A stretch of DNA of 64,000 nt, taken from NCBI RefSeq assembly GCF_039673065.1, contig NZ_JBDJKW010000003.1:186001-250000 (forward strand), in the 5' to 3' direction. The notes beneath the pieces were generated by a model. It saw nothing but the letters and a program-made list of their open reading frames with translations, had not been told where the DNA came from and did no database searches. The position numbers were made by a program, and so were the translations under genes. This DNA is from Allobosea sp039673065 (GTDB taxonomy: Bacteria > Pseudomonadota > Alphaproteobacteria > Rhizobiales > Beijerinckiaceae). This document shows, one piece after another, positions 8,570 through 16,810 of the stretch. The number at the start of each line of letters is the position of its first letter. The stretch's first letter is position 1.

Positions 8570-9723
8570 GCCAGAGCCTCGACTCTGGAGAAGCGCTGGG
8601 GCGCGAGCATCGAGAGATCGACGCCTGGCGCCTCGCCGAGGATCATCCGGGCGGCGTAGGCACCCATGAACGGGCCCAGGCAGATGCCGTCGCCCTCGAA
8701 TCCGGTGGCGATGGTGACGCCTCCCAGATGCGGGTGCGGTCCGATGATCGGCAGGCCGTCGCGCGACGCGGTGCGCACGCCGGCGAAAGTCCGCAGCACG
8801 CGGCGCTCGCGCAGCGGCGGATAGAGATCGAGGGCATCGCGCAGGATCGCCGAAATCGTGACGGCATCGGTCGTGTGGTCGCAGCGATGCTCCTCGCGGC
8901 TGCCGCCGATCAGGAACTGGCCGGTGACCAGCGGATCGATGACGAGGCCGATATGGGCGTTGTCACGGACGATGCCGCGCTTGGCGGCCAGATAGGAGGC
9001 CGCCATCAGATGCCCGTCGATCGCCGGCCGACCGGCGGCGGCGCGGTCGGTCACCACCATCTGGCCCTTGCGCGGGATCAGGATGTCGCCGAGCCCGAGC
9101 AGGCCGACCGAGCCCATTCCGGCCGCGACCAGCACCGCATCGGCCGCCAGCACGTCGCCCCGGACCGCGACGCCGACTGCCTGCCCGGCCCGCATGACGA
9201 TCTCGGAGACGGACGCGTTGCGCCGGACCGTGACGCCGCTGCCCTGCAGCAGGCGCTGGGTGATCTCGTAGCCCAGCGCATGCCCGTCATCGGGGATTTC
9301 GAGGGCGAAGCAGACGCCGTCGCCGAGGCCGGGAATGCGGCTGAGCAGCGTCGGCCGGTCGACATCGAGCACGCGCTCGCCGGCTGCGGCGAGATCGGCG
9401 CCATGCTCGGCGACGAGATCGGCTTCGAGCGGCGTGCGCGCGACCAGGAAGGTCGAGCGGCGATGGAACAGGCCGCCGAGCAATCCATCGGCCTCGCAGG
9501 CTCCATAGAACGCGCGGGCGTGACGGGCGAGGTCCATCATCGGCCCGGGCTTCTTGCTCGCGACCGAGACCGCGCCATCCGACGCCCCCGTCGCGCCGGC
9601 GGCGGGACCTGACGCGTCGAGCAGGGTCACCCGCGCCCCGGCGGCCGCCAGGAAATGCGCGGCCGCCGCGCCGACGATTCCGGCGCCGATCACGGCGACA
9701 TGGAGGGAAGCAGAGCGAGCCAT
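8566..9723 (-). CDS. FAD-dependent D-amino-acid dehydrogenase-type subunit (HcnC/LhpE-like)
   Basis: The protein has 385 residues and belongs to the DAO/glycine-oxidase family, with VIGAGIVGAAAAHFL at the N-terminus and the C-terminal FAD segment GVTIATGFEGDGICLGP. It should carry the amine-oxidising active site of the three-subunit dehydrogenase. I chose the ATG at 9723 because the flavin fold begins nine residues later; the longer frame adds 16 residues without family features. It is the first gene of the operon, with a divergent LysR gene 158 bases away. By family and neighbours the likely substrate is a D-imino acid such as cis-4-hydroxy-D-proline; another cyclic or D-amino acid is possible. 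Confidence 0.85.
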   Translation of the reverse strand: MARSASLHVAVIGAGIVGAAAAHFLAAAGARVTLLDASGPAAGATGASDGAVSVASKKPGPMMDLARHARAFYGACEADGLLGGLFHRRSTFLVARTPLEADLVAEHGADLAAAGERVLDVDRPTLLSRIPGLGDGVCFALEIPDDGHALGYEITQRLLQGSGVTVRRNASVSEIVMRAGQAVGVAVRGDVLAADAVLVAAGMGSVGLLGLGDILIPRKGQMVVTDRAAAGRPAIDGHLMAASYLAAKRGIVRDNAHIGLVIDPLVTGQFLIGGSREEHRCDHTTDAVTISAILRDALDLYPPLRERRVLRTFAGVRTASRDGLPIIGPHPHLGGVTIATGFEGDGICLGPFMGAYAARMILGEAPGVDLSMLAPQRFSRVEALA

Positions 9724-9804
9724 GCGAGGCGGCGGGCGTCCTGGAAAACGATGCGCAAGCCTCGTTCGCACGGCCTTCCGGGTCGATCCAAATGATCCGC
9801 CCCG

Positions 9805-9826
9805 ACTTGCACCATTGTTTGCAAGT
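9805..9826. promoter_or_regulatory. 7-bp dyad, candidate LysR-type operator
   Basis: ACTTGCA (9805-9811) and TGCAAGT (9820-9826) form a perfect inverted repeat with an 8-base spacer, in the 158-base gap between the divergent lysR-type gene and the dehydrogenase operon. LysR regulators typically bind such dyads between their own gene and their target. Assignment is by position and symmetry. Confidence 0.55.
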
Positions 9827-9881
9827 GGCGGAGACGGGCGGCCTATGGATAAGAGTGGGGCTCCCCGCCGCGGAACGAACC

Positions 9882-10769
9882 ATGCGCGAAGCCAATCTGA
9901 CGCTGATCCAGACCTTCTTCATCGTCGCGCGCGACGGCTCCTATTCGGCCGCGGCACGCAAGCTGGGGATGAGCTACCAGTCGGCCGCGAACCATGTCCG
10001 CCGGCTCGAGCAGGTGCTGGAGGAGCGCCTCGTCCTGTCCGAGCAAGGCGCAAAGACGGTGATGCTGACGCCGCGCGGGCGCAGCCTCTACAAGCTGCTG
10101 CTGCCGGAGCTGGACACGGTGCTGGCAAGGCTCGAACGCACGCTCGACAAGGAGCGGCCGGTGCTGCGCATCGGCCTGCCGCAGGCGATCTTCTACTATC
10201 TGCTGCCGCCGATCCTGACCCGGTTCCGCGAGCTCTTCCCGCAGGTCGAAATCCTCGCCTATGAGCGCGACACCGCCCTGCCGGAGATGATCAAGGATGG
10301 CAGCCTCGACCTGTGCATCACCGAACGCTATTTCGGCGACCCGAATGTGCCGCAGCATCTGGTCTGCAGCTATCGGCCGGCGCTCGTCTTCCCGACGGCC
10401 TGGGGAGCGGCGCCCGCGCCCGGCGCGATTCGGGAATGGGCGAAGGGCCGCCCCTTCGTGACCTATGAGCCCGGCCAGCTGCTGCGCAACCTCGCCATCG
10501 ACTATCTGCGTCCGGACGGCTCGGAGATGGAGATCACGATCTCGACCTCCGGCAGTTCGAGCGTGAAGCGCTGCGTCGAGACCGGGCTCGGCTACGCGGT
10601 CATCCCGGCCTGGTGCATGGACGGGACCGAGAGCACGGTGACGGCGATCGGCTTGCCGGAACTGCCCGAAATTCCGATCTATTTCGGCGAAGCCAGCTTC
10701 CTGGCGCGCAACCCCTACGTCGTCGCATTACGGCGACTATGCGTGGGCTTCACCTCAGCGATGGGCTAG
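9882..10769 (+). CDS. LysR-family transcriptional regulator
   Basis: The protein has 295 residues. The N-terminal LysR helix-turn-helix is at about residues 5-62 (TFFIVARDGSYSAAARKLGMS, then a recognition helix with SAANHVRRLE), followed by a periplasmic-binding-protein-like effector domain. It is divergent from the dehydrogenase / aldehyde dehydrogenase / DapA-like / ABC operon and probably activates it when the substrate amino acid is present. I chose the ATG at 9882; an in-frame ATG at 9792 would place the start inside the dyad and add 30 residues not typical of LysR proteins. Confidence 0.85.
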   Translation: MREANLTLIQTFFIVARDGSYSAAARKLGMSYQSAANHVRRLEQVLEERLVLSEQGAKTVMLTPRGRSLYKLLLPELDTVLARLERTLDKERPVLRIGLPQAIFYYLLPPILTRFRELFPQVEILAYERDTALPEMIKDGSLDLCITERYFGDPNVPQHLVCSYRPALVFPTAWGAAPAPGAIREWAKGRPFVTYEPGQLLRNLAIDYLRPDGSEMEITISTSGSSSVKRCVETGLGYAVIPAWCMDGTESTVTAIGLPELPEIPIYFGEASFLARNPYVVALRRLCVGFTSAMG

Positions 10770-11056
10770 ACGCCGCGTCGCTCCGATCGCCGCCGCGACA
10801 TGATCCGTCTTCCGCGAAGCACCACCCCGATCGCCGGCGATCGGACAGCGGGCGTTTGACGCCTCAGCGGGGAGCCAGACTTGTCAGTTGGCGGATCTGC
10901 GGCTGCGGAGCTGCGGGCTCTCGTCCTGCGCCGGATGGCGCTTCGCCTCGCCCTTGCGGAGCGCATCGCTGACAGCCGCGAAAACGGGTTGTTGAACCCG
11001 AGACTCGCCTGACCGCTCAACGGTTTTAAGGGAGGTTGCTAAGCAAGAAAGTGGAG

Positions 11057-11133
11057 TGGCGCGCCCGAAAGGATTCGAACCTCTGACCCTCAGATTCGTA
11101 GTCTGATGCTCTATCCAGCTGAGCTACGGGCGC
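11057..11133 (-). tRNA. tRNA-Arg (anticodon ACG)
   Basis: On the minus strand the sequence folds as a full cloverleaf. The acceptor arms GCGCCCG and CGGGCGC pair perfectly, the D-arm reads GCTCAGCTGGATAGAGC, the anticodon stem CAGA/TCTG encloses CTACGAA (anticodon ACG), and the T-loop is TTCGAATC. The CCA end is encoded (11059-11057). ACG is expected to be edited to ICG and to read CGU/CGC/CGA arginine codons. No integrase or duplicated 3' end flanks it. Confidence 0.95.
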
Positions 11134-11280
11134 GTGCCGCGGAGGCGATTGACGTCGTCTCCGTCGATGAATGCGGACTTAAAGGCTTCGTCCGCGCTTG
11201 GCAAGCCCGTTCGTGCAGGTTCGCGCCAGGTTTTTTCGCCATCCACAGATCGCCCTGCGGCGCGCTGTGGCGGCTGCGGG

Positions 11281-11619
11281 TCAGAGCGCCGCGATCCGGG
11301 CGGCGGGCCGCTTGGGCAGCTTCTCGGCCATGCCGTAGAGCGCCTCGCGCCGGTCGAGCTCGCGCCAGACATCCTCCGGCGTGATGCCGATCCCGGCCCA
11401 GAGCACCACGAGATTGTAGACGAGGTCGGCGCTTTCCTCGATCGCGGCCTGGCGCCGGCCGCGCACCGCCTCGAGCGCGACCTCGACCGCCTCCTCCGCC
11501 AGCTTCTTCGCCATTTTGGGCACGCCGGCGCGCGCCAGCCGCGCAGTGCGCGACAGGCCGGGGTCGCGGCGGCGGGCATCGAGGACGGCGGCGTGGAGCC
11601 TGGAGACGGAATCGGTCAT
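11281..11619 (-). CDS. HisE-like phosphoribosyl-ATP pyrophosphohydrolase (MazG superfamily)
   Basis: The protein has 112 residues. The all-alpha NTP pyrophosphohydrolase motif is clear: KMAKKLAEEAVEVALEAV, followed by AIEESADLVYNLVVLW. The acidic residues of EExxE and ExxD bind magnesium in this family. True HisE removes pyrophosphate from phosphoribosyl-ATP in histidine synthesis. Here no his genes are near, so it may be a second copy or a house-cleaning relative with another nucleotide substrate. It lies downstream of rppH on the same strand, after an 81-base gap. Confidence 0.75.
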   Translation of the reverse strand: MTDSVSRLHAAVLDARRRDPGLSRTARLARAGVPKMAKKLAEEAVEVALEAVRGRRQAAIEESADLVYNLVVLWAGIGITPEDVWRELDRREALYGMAEKLPKRPAARIAAL

Positions 11620-11700
11620 TCCGCCAGGATCGCCCGCGCATGTAAGGCTTTCGTGACAGTCGCGCGGCTTGTGCTGACCGCCGGCGCGGCGGCCTTGGGC

Positions 11701-12210
11701 TCAGCCCGCCGCGAACGGCTCGAACAGGCGCGCCACCTCGACATAGACCTCGCGCTTGAACGGGATGATCAGCGCAGGCGTCTCGGCCAGCGGCACCCAG
11801 CGCCAGGCGTCGAACTCCGCCTTGTGACCGCCGACGGGGGTGAGGATGTCGATCTCGTCCTCGTCGCCCTCGAAGCGCAGCGCGAACCATTTCTGCGCCT
11901 GGCCGCGATAGCGCCCGCGCCAGGCCTCCTTGCCGATCTCCCGCGGCAGGTCGTAGCTCAGCCAGCCCGGCGCCTCGGCCAGCAGCGAGACGGAGGCGAC
12001 GCTGGTCTCCTCGCGCAGCTCGCGATAGGCGGCGGCGAGCGGCGCCTCGCCGGGATCGATCCCGCCCTGCGGCATCTGCCATTCATGGCCGGGCGCGACA
12101 TGCTCGCGCTGGCTGCGATTAGCGCGCCGGCCGACGAAGACGTGCCCCTCGCGGTTGAACAGGGCCAGTCCGACACAGGGCCGGTAGCCCGCGGGCGGTC
12201 GCGTCATCAT
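11701..12210 (-). CDS. rppH: RNA pyrophosphohydrolase RppH
   Basis: The protein has 169 residues with a complete Nudix box: G49, E55, R63, E64, E67 and E68 in the pattern G-x5-E-x7-RE-x2-EE. The N-terminal segment GYRPCVGLALFN and EWQMPQGGIDPGE are typical of alphaproteobacterial RppH (formerly IalA/NudH). It removes pyrophosphate from the 5' end of mRNAs and so exposes them to RNase E. Its ATG overlaps the stop codon of the upstream deacetylase gene (ATGA), which fits coupled translation and the conserved gene order. Confidence 0.9.
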   Translation of the reverse strand: MMTRPPAGYRPCVGLALFNREGHVFVGRRANRSQREHVAPGHEWQMPQGGIDPGEAPLAAAYRELREETSVASVSLLAEAPGWLSYDLPREIGKEAWRGRYRGQAQKWFALRFEGDEDEIDILTPVGGHKAEFDAWRWVPLAETPALIIPFKREVYVEVARLFEPFAAG

Positions 12211-13421
12211 CTCAGGGAACCGGTGCTCTGCGGATTGCGGAAACTGCGGGCGGCGCTGACCGGGACGAGGACGAGGCCCTTGCCCTCCAGCGTGCGGGCC
12301 CAGCGGCCGATGCGCTCGACCGTGACCGGCAGGGCGCTCGCCGTCGCCACCGCGATGCCGAGTTCGCGCGCCAGCAGTTCGAGGCGCTGCAACTCGGCGT
12401 CGATCGCCTCGCCGCGCGCCACCGTGTCGAGCGCGATGTCGGCCTTCAACGCCGGGATGCGCGCGCGCGCCGCGCCGGGCGCCAGCAGGCTGCGGGCGGA
12501 GGAGCCGTCGTCGACCACCATCAGCCCGCGCCCGGCGATCTCGCGCAACAGCGGCGACAAGGCCGCCTCGTCGGCAGTGAGGCGGCCGCCCAGGAAGTTG
12601 ACGATGCCGACATAGCCGGTGAAGCGCCCGAGCGCCCAGCGCAGCCTGTCGAGGTTCTCCGCGCCCTTCGGCCCGGTCAGCAGCGTGTGCGGCCCCGGAT
12701 CGTTGTCGGGATAGTCGAACGGCTCCATCGGAACCTGCAGGAAGGCCTCGTGACCGTCGGCCCGGGCGCGCGCCACGGTCTTCTCGAGATCGGCGCCATA
12801 GGGCGCGAAGGCGAGCGAGACCTCGCCCGGCAGCCGCGCGATCGCCTCGCTGGTCGCGCTCTGGCTGATGCCGAGGCCGCCGACCAGGATGGCGATGCGC
12901 CCGACCGGCGCGACGGAGGGCGCCGGTCCGAGCGGACGGGCATAGACCTGCAGCGGCGTGACGCCGTCGCCGACCTTCGGCAGCGGGCCCTGGCGGGTGC
13001 GCTCGACCAGCCGCGGATCGGGCGACGGGGCGAGCCAGACGCCGCCCTCGTCGGGAATGGTGATGACGATCGCGCCGGGCACGTCGGAACCGGGACGCAC
13101 CACGGTGACGCCGGCCTGCGATTCGAGCTGGCCGGCTGTGGCCGGGCCGCCCGCCTGGCGCACCGGCGCGGTTTCGGCGACGGGCTGCGCCGCGGCCTGC
13201 TCCGGCGCGGGCGGCCTGATCCTGATCTCGGCGATGGCGATCGGCTCGCCGCCATCGGGATCGCGCTTCACCAGGGCATAGAGGACGAGGCCGGCGAGCA
13301 GGGCTCCGAGCGCGATGCCGCCGCCGCGCAGGGCATGGCGAAGCCAGCGCGGCCGCCGGCGGCGCAGCCGCCTGCCCTGCCCCAAGGGCCGATCGAGATC
13401 GCTGAGCGGCAGTCCCGCCAA
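12207..13421 (-). CDS. divergent polysaccharide deacetylase family protein, membrane-anchored
   Basis: This protein of about 404 residues has an Arg-rich cytoplasmic start, one transmembrane helix (about residues 33-52, GIALGALLAGLVLYALV), a Pro/Ala-rich linker and a C-terminal NodB-like TIM barrel of the divergent polysaccharide deacetylase family (COG2861). It acts in the periplasm or envelope; the substrate is unknown. It keeps its conserved place between ctpA and rppH. I see no ATG start. A TTG at 13421 (MAGLPLSDLDRPLGQ) has a GGGG element upstream and matches the family's usual N-terminus; another TTG at 13505 is possible. Confidence 0.75.
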   Translation of the reverse strand: MAGLPLSDLDRPLGQGRRLRRRRPRWLRHALRGGGIALGALLAGLVLYALVKRDPDGGEPIAIAEIRIRPPAPEQAAAQPVAETAPVRQAGGPATAGQLESQAGVTVVRPGSDVPGAIVITIPDEGGVWLAPSPDPRLVERTRQGPLPKVGDGVTPLQVYARPLGPAPSVAPVGRIAILVGGLGISQSATSEAIARLPGEVSLAFAPYGADLEKTVARARADGHEAFLQVPMEPFDYPDNDPGPHTLLTGPKGAENLDRLRWALGRFTGYVGIVNFLGGRLTADEAALSPLLREIAGRGLMVVDDGSSARSLLAPGAARARIPALKADIALDTVARGEAIDAELQRLELLARELGIAVATASALPVTVERIGRWARTLEGKGLVLVPVSAARSFRNPQSTGSLR

Positions 13422-13512
13422 GAAGCCGTCCCCCGCTGCTGCGGTCCGGGCCGAATCAGCCCGCTGCGCTAGAGTCGGATGATTCGCCCCGGAATCAACC
13501 GCCAATGCGGAA

Positions 13513-13532
13513 AACGCCCCTCACGGGGCGTT
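13513..13532 (-). terminator. hairpin after ctpA, probable partial terminator
   Basis: Arms AACGCCCC (13513-13520) and GGGGCGTT (13525-13532) pair perfectly around TCAC. Read on the minus strand the hairpin is followed by TTTCC. It lies 50 bases past the ctpA stop codon and upstream of the deacetylase start, so it probably attenuates read-through from the ctpA side. Confidence 0.6.
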
Positions 13533-13581
13533 GTCGCGCGACAGGGGCGGCCGGTGCCGCCCCGTCTGGATCCTCGTGGCG

Positions 13582-14952
13582 TCAGTCCTGCTTCTTCGGC
13601 TCGTCCTGAGCCGGCTTCGCCTCGACAGGTGCCGGGGCCGGCGTCGGGGCGGGCGCGGCGGCGTCCTTCTTGACGCCGCGCAGCAGGTCGAGCGCCGCGG
13701 AGAGCTGGGTGTCCTTGGCCGGGTCGGTCGGGACATAGGAGGGCGAGCCGGTCTGCTCGTCCTTCTCGTCGCCATTGCGCAGATGGCCCTTGAGCGAGGC
13801 CTCGCCCTTGTTGTCGACCTTGTCCTTCAGCTCGGCCGGCACGTCCTGGATGATCTCGACGTCGGGCGTGATGCCCTTCGCCTGGATCGAGTTGCCGGAC
13901 GGGGTGTAGTAGCGCGCCGTGGTGAGCCGCAGCCCGCCATTGTCGCCGAGGCGGATGACGGTCTGCACCGAGCCCTTGCCGAAGGAGCGCGAGCCCATCA
14001 CGGTCGCGCGCTTGTGGTCCTGCAGGGCGCCGGCGACGATCTCGGCCGCCGAGGCCGAGGAGCCGTTGATCAGCACGACGATCGGCTTGCCCTTGGTCAG
14101 GTCGCCGGCCTTAGCGTTGAAGACCTGGGTCTCCTCGGCGTTGCGGCCGCGCGTCGAGACGATGCGCCCGCGATCGAGGAAGGCGTCGGAGACCAGCACC
14201 GACTGGTCGAGACGGCCGCCGCGGTTGTTGCGCAGGTCGATGATGTAGCCCTTCAGCTTGTCGGAGCCGATCTCGCTGTCGAGCTTGTCGATGGCCTTGC
14301 GCAGGCCCTCATAGGTCTGCTCGCTGAAGGTGCCGATGCGGATGTAGCCGACATCCTTCTCGACGCGCTCCTCCACCGCCGGGACGACGATGTTCGAGCG
14401 GGTCAGCGTGAACTCCAGCGGCTCTGGCTTGCCGGCGCGCTCGATCTTCAGCACGACCTGGGTGTTGATGATGCCGCGCATCTTCTCGACCGCCTGATTG
14501 AGGCTGAGCCCCTTCACCTCGGCGCCGTCGATCTGGCGGATGATGTCGCCGGTCAGGATGCCGGCCTTGGAGGCGGGCGTGTCGCGAATCGGGCGGGCGA
14601 CCTTGAGGACGCCGTCCTCCATCGTCACCTCGATGCCCAGCCCGCCGAACTGGCCGCGCATGTCGATGTCCATGTCGCGGAAGCTCTTGGCGTCGAGGAA
14701 CGCCGAATGCGGATCCAGCGACGAGACCATGCCGTTGATCGCGGCCTCGATGAGCTTCTGCTCGTCGGGCTTCTCGACATAGTCGGTGCGGATCTTCTCG
14801 AAGATGTCACCGAAGAGGTTGAGGCTGCGATAGACCTCGGCGGAGGCCGCCACGGCCCGGTTCGAGGTGAACAGACCCGTCTGCGTCGCAAGACCGGTGA
14901 GCCCCGCCCCGGCGATCGCGCCTGCGAGAACGAGAGAGACCTTGCGCATCAT
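13582..14952 (-). CDS. ctpA: S41 carboxyl-terminal processing peptidase CtpA
   Basis: The protein has 456 residues. It has a signal or anchor segment (VSLVLAGAIAGAGLTG), a PDZ domain at about residues 95-172 and an S41 catalytic core. The catalytic pair is visible as S301 in SASAAEI and K326 in SFGKGS, 25 residues apart as in characterised CtpA enzymes. A charged, Pro/Ala-rich tail follows residue 400. It cleaves the C-termini of periplasmic proteins, including cell-wall hydrolases. Its ATG overlaps the stop codon of the EnvC-like gene (ATGA), which fits a shared role in septal peptidoglycan remodelling. Confidence 0.92.
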   Translation of the reverse strand: MMRKVSLVLAGAIAGAGLTGLATQTGLFTSNRAVAASAEVYRSLNLFGDIFEKIRTDYVEKPDEQKLIEAAINGMVSSLDPHSAFLDAKSFRDMDIDMRGQFGGLGIEVTMEDGVLKVARPIRDTPASKAGILTGDIIRQIDGAEVKGLSLNQAVEKMRGIINTQVVLKIERAGKPEPLEFTLTRSNIVVPAVEERVEKDVGYIRIGTFSEQTYEGLRKAIDKLDSEIGSDKLKGYIIDLRNNRGGRLDQSVLVSDAFLDRGRIVSTRGRNAEETQVFNAKAGDLTKGKPIVVLINGSSASAAEIVAGALQDHKRATVMGSRSFGKGSVQTVIRLGDNGGLRLTTARYYTPSGNSIQAKGITPDVEIIQDVPAELKDKVDNKGEASLKGHLRNGDEKDEQTGSPSYVPTDPAKDTQLSAALDLLRGVKKDAAAPAPTPAPAPVEAKPAQDEPKKQD

Positions 14953-16319
14953 CCGCGAACCTTTTCGCTTTGCGGTTTTGTCCACCACGGCGCCGGATCG
15001 ATCGACACGCCGTCTTTTCTGAATTCGACATAGAGGACCGGCTCCCCGGTCCCCGCCCCGACATTGGCGGCGGCGGCCTCTGCCGTCTCGCCCATTGCCG
15101 CGACCGGTTCGCCGGCGAGCACGAACTGGTTCAGCGAAACATCGATACGCTGCATGCCCGCCAGAAGGATATAGTAGCCGTTGCCGGCGTTGAGTATCAA
15201 GAGTTGGCCGAAGGACCGGAACGGTCCCGCATACACCACCCAGCCATCCGAAGGTGACGAAACAACGGCGTTGGGCCGCGTGGAGAACGAGATTCCGCGC
15301 GCGGGCGCCCCCATATCGTCCGGCGCGCCGAAACCACGCAATCGTGATCCCGCCACCGGCAGCGGCAGCATGCCCCGCGCCTCATTGAAGGCGATCTTCG
15401 GCGCCAGCCGCGCCGGGTCGCGGAAGGCGAGCTTGGCCATGCGCTCGCGCTGCTCGCGCGTCTCCGCCTCCAGCGCGGCGCGCGCCGCCTCCGCCGCGCG
15501 ATTCGCCGCCGAGATGTCCTTCTCCATGCGCTCGACGAAATCGCGCAGGGTCTTCGCCTCGGCGGCCAGCGCGCTCGCGGCGCGGCGCTGGGCCTCGATG
15601 TCGCGCGCCGCGCCCGTCTCGCGCTCGCGCCGCGCCTCGACGAGGGAGGCCAGGCGCGTGCGCTCGCCGGCGAGATCCTCCATCTCCTGCGCGATCGCCT
15701 GGCGTTCGCTGGCGATGCCGTCGCGCAGGCGCACCAGTTCGGCGAGATCGGTGGCGAGGATGGTGATCTCCTGGCGAAGATCGGGAACCACGGCGCCGAG
15801 CAGCATGGAGGCCCGCACCGCCTCGAGAATGTCCTCCGGCCGCACCAGAACCGCCGGCGGCGGGCGCCGGCCGATACGCTGCAGCGCCGCCAGCACCTCG
15901 GCGATCAGCCCGCGGCGGCTGTCCAGCGAGCGGCGGATCGCCGCCTCGCTGCTCTGCAGCAGGCCGAGCCGCTTTTCCAGCGCCGCGAGCCGCCCCTCGG
16001 CCGCTTGCGTCTTGCCGGCGGCGTCGAGCAGGGCGGCGTTGAGCCGCGCCCGGTCGGCCCGGATCTCGGCGATCTCGGCCTCCAGCCGGGCGCGCGCCTC
16101 GGCATTGCCGGCGAGCCGCGCCTCGATCGCCTTGAGCTCGGCCTCGCGCGCCTGCTTCTCCTCGCGCTTGCGCTGCATCTCCCCGGCGAAGCGCTCGGCC
16201 TCGGGCGCCTGCGCCTCCGGCTCCTGCGCCGCAAGGGGCCCAGCGAGCAGGCAGCCGCAGACGAGCAGCGGCAAGGCGGCCGCGGCGCGGCGGCGAATCG
16301 GGGCGGCCTTGCGGGTCAT
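14949..16319 (-). CDS. envC: EnvC-like murein hydrolase activator (degenerate M23/LytM)
   Basis: The protein has 456 residues: a signal peptide (AAAALPLLVCGCLLAGPLAAQ), long coiled coils at about residues 30-290 rich in Ala, Arg and Glu, and a C-terminal LytM domain. The zinc ligands of active M23 peptidases are missing: the HxxxD position reads ARGISFST, and the HLS position reads LLAG. EnvC itself is likewise inactive and works by activating amidases at the septum, so an activator role is inferred. The ATG at 16319 overlaps the rlmH stop codon. The downstream partner is ctpA. Confidence 0.88.
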   Translation of the reverse strand: MTRKAAPIRRRAAAALPLLVCGCLLAGPLAAQEPEAQAPEAERFAGEMQRKREEKQAREAELKAIEARLAGNAEARARLEAEIAEIRADRARLNAALLDAAGKTQAAEGRLAALEKRLGLLQSSEAAIRRSLDSRRGLIAEVLAALQRIGRRPPPAVLVRPEDILEAVRASMLLGAVVPDLRQEITILATDLAELVRLRDGIASERQAIAQEMEDLAGERTRLASLVEARRERETGAARDIEAQRRAASALAAEAKTLRDFVERMEKDISAANRAAEAARAALEAETREQRERMAKLAFRDPARLAPKIAFNEARGMLPLPVAGSRLRGFGAPDDMGAPARGISFSTRPNAVVSSPSDGWVVYAGPFRSFGQLLILNAGNGYYILLAGMQRIDVSLNQFVLAGEPVAAMGETAEAAAANVGAGTGEPVLYVEFRKDGVSIDPAPWWTKPQSEKVRG

Positions 16320-16798
16320 GCCCGATGATAGGGGTGGCGGGACATGATCGTCATCGCCCGGTAGAGCTGTTCGAGTGCCAGGGCGCGCACGATCTGGTGC
16401 GGCATGGTCAGCGCGCCGAAGCACAACACCAGCCCGGCCCGCTCGCGGATCTCCTGCGCCAGCCCGTCCGCCCCGCCGATCACCAGCGTCGCCGTGGGGG
16501 TGCCGGCGTCGCGCGCTGCCGCGAGACGGTTCGCGAAGGCCTCGCTGTCGAGGCTGCGGCCGCGCTCGTCGAGCGCGATCACCAGCCCGGAGGCCGGCAG
16601 GCGCTCGCCGATCAGGCGCGCTTCCTCGCGCTGGCGCTCCTCTGGCCGGCGCGCCCGGCTCTCCGCCAGCTCGACGATGTCGGGGCCGGAGAAGCCGAGG
16701 CCGCGCGCGAGCCCAAGCCCGCGCTCGTGATAGCGGCTGCAGAGGTCACGCTCCGGCCCGTCCTTGAGACGGCCGACGGCGATCAGGCCGAGGCGCAT
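16316..16798 (-). CDS. rlmH: 23S rRNA (pseudouridine1915-N3)-methyltransferase RlmH
   Basis: This 160-residue SPOUT-class methyltransferase has the conserved LVIGGADGL cofactor loop and the C-terminal trefoil-knot sequence MPHQIVRALALEQLYRA ending in RHPYHRA. RlmH methylates pseudouridine 1915 in helix 69 of 23S rRNA. It follows rsfS after 11 bases, the usual rsfS-rlmH pairing of ribosome-related genes. Confidence 0.95.
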   Translation of the reverse strand: MRLGLIAVGRLKDGPERDLCSRYHERGLGLARGLGFSGPDIVELAESRARRPEERQREEARLIGERLPASGLVIALDERGRSLDSEAFANRLAAARDAGTPTATLVIGGADGLAQEIRERAGLVLCFGALTMPHQIVRALALEQLYRAMTIMSRHPYHRA

Positions 16799-16810
16799 GG
16801 CGAGCCGGCG

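Noticed and set aside
10766..11020. 84-codon minus-strand frame between the lysR gene and tRNA-Arg
   Set aside because: It is Arg/Ser-rich, overlaps the lysR stop, has no ribosome-binding site and resembles no family.
11057..11133. tRNA-Arg as an attachment site of an integrated element
   Set aside because: No integrase, no repeated tRNA 3' end and no change in composition on either side.
13582..14952. Possible loss of the catalytic lysine in CtpA (LRLTTARY reads R at a commonly quoted K)
   Set aside because: Counting from S301 in SASAAEI, the catalytic lysine is K326 in SFGKGS, 25 residues on, and it is present. The enzyme looks active.
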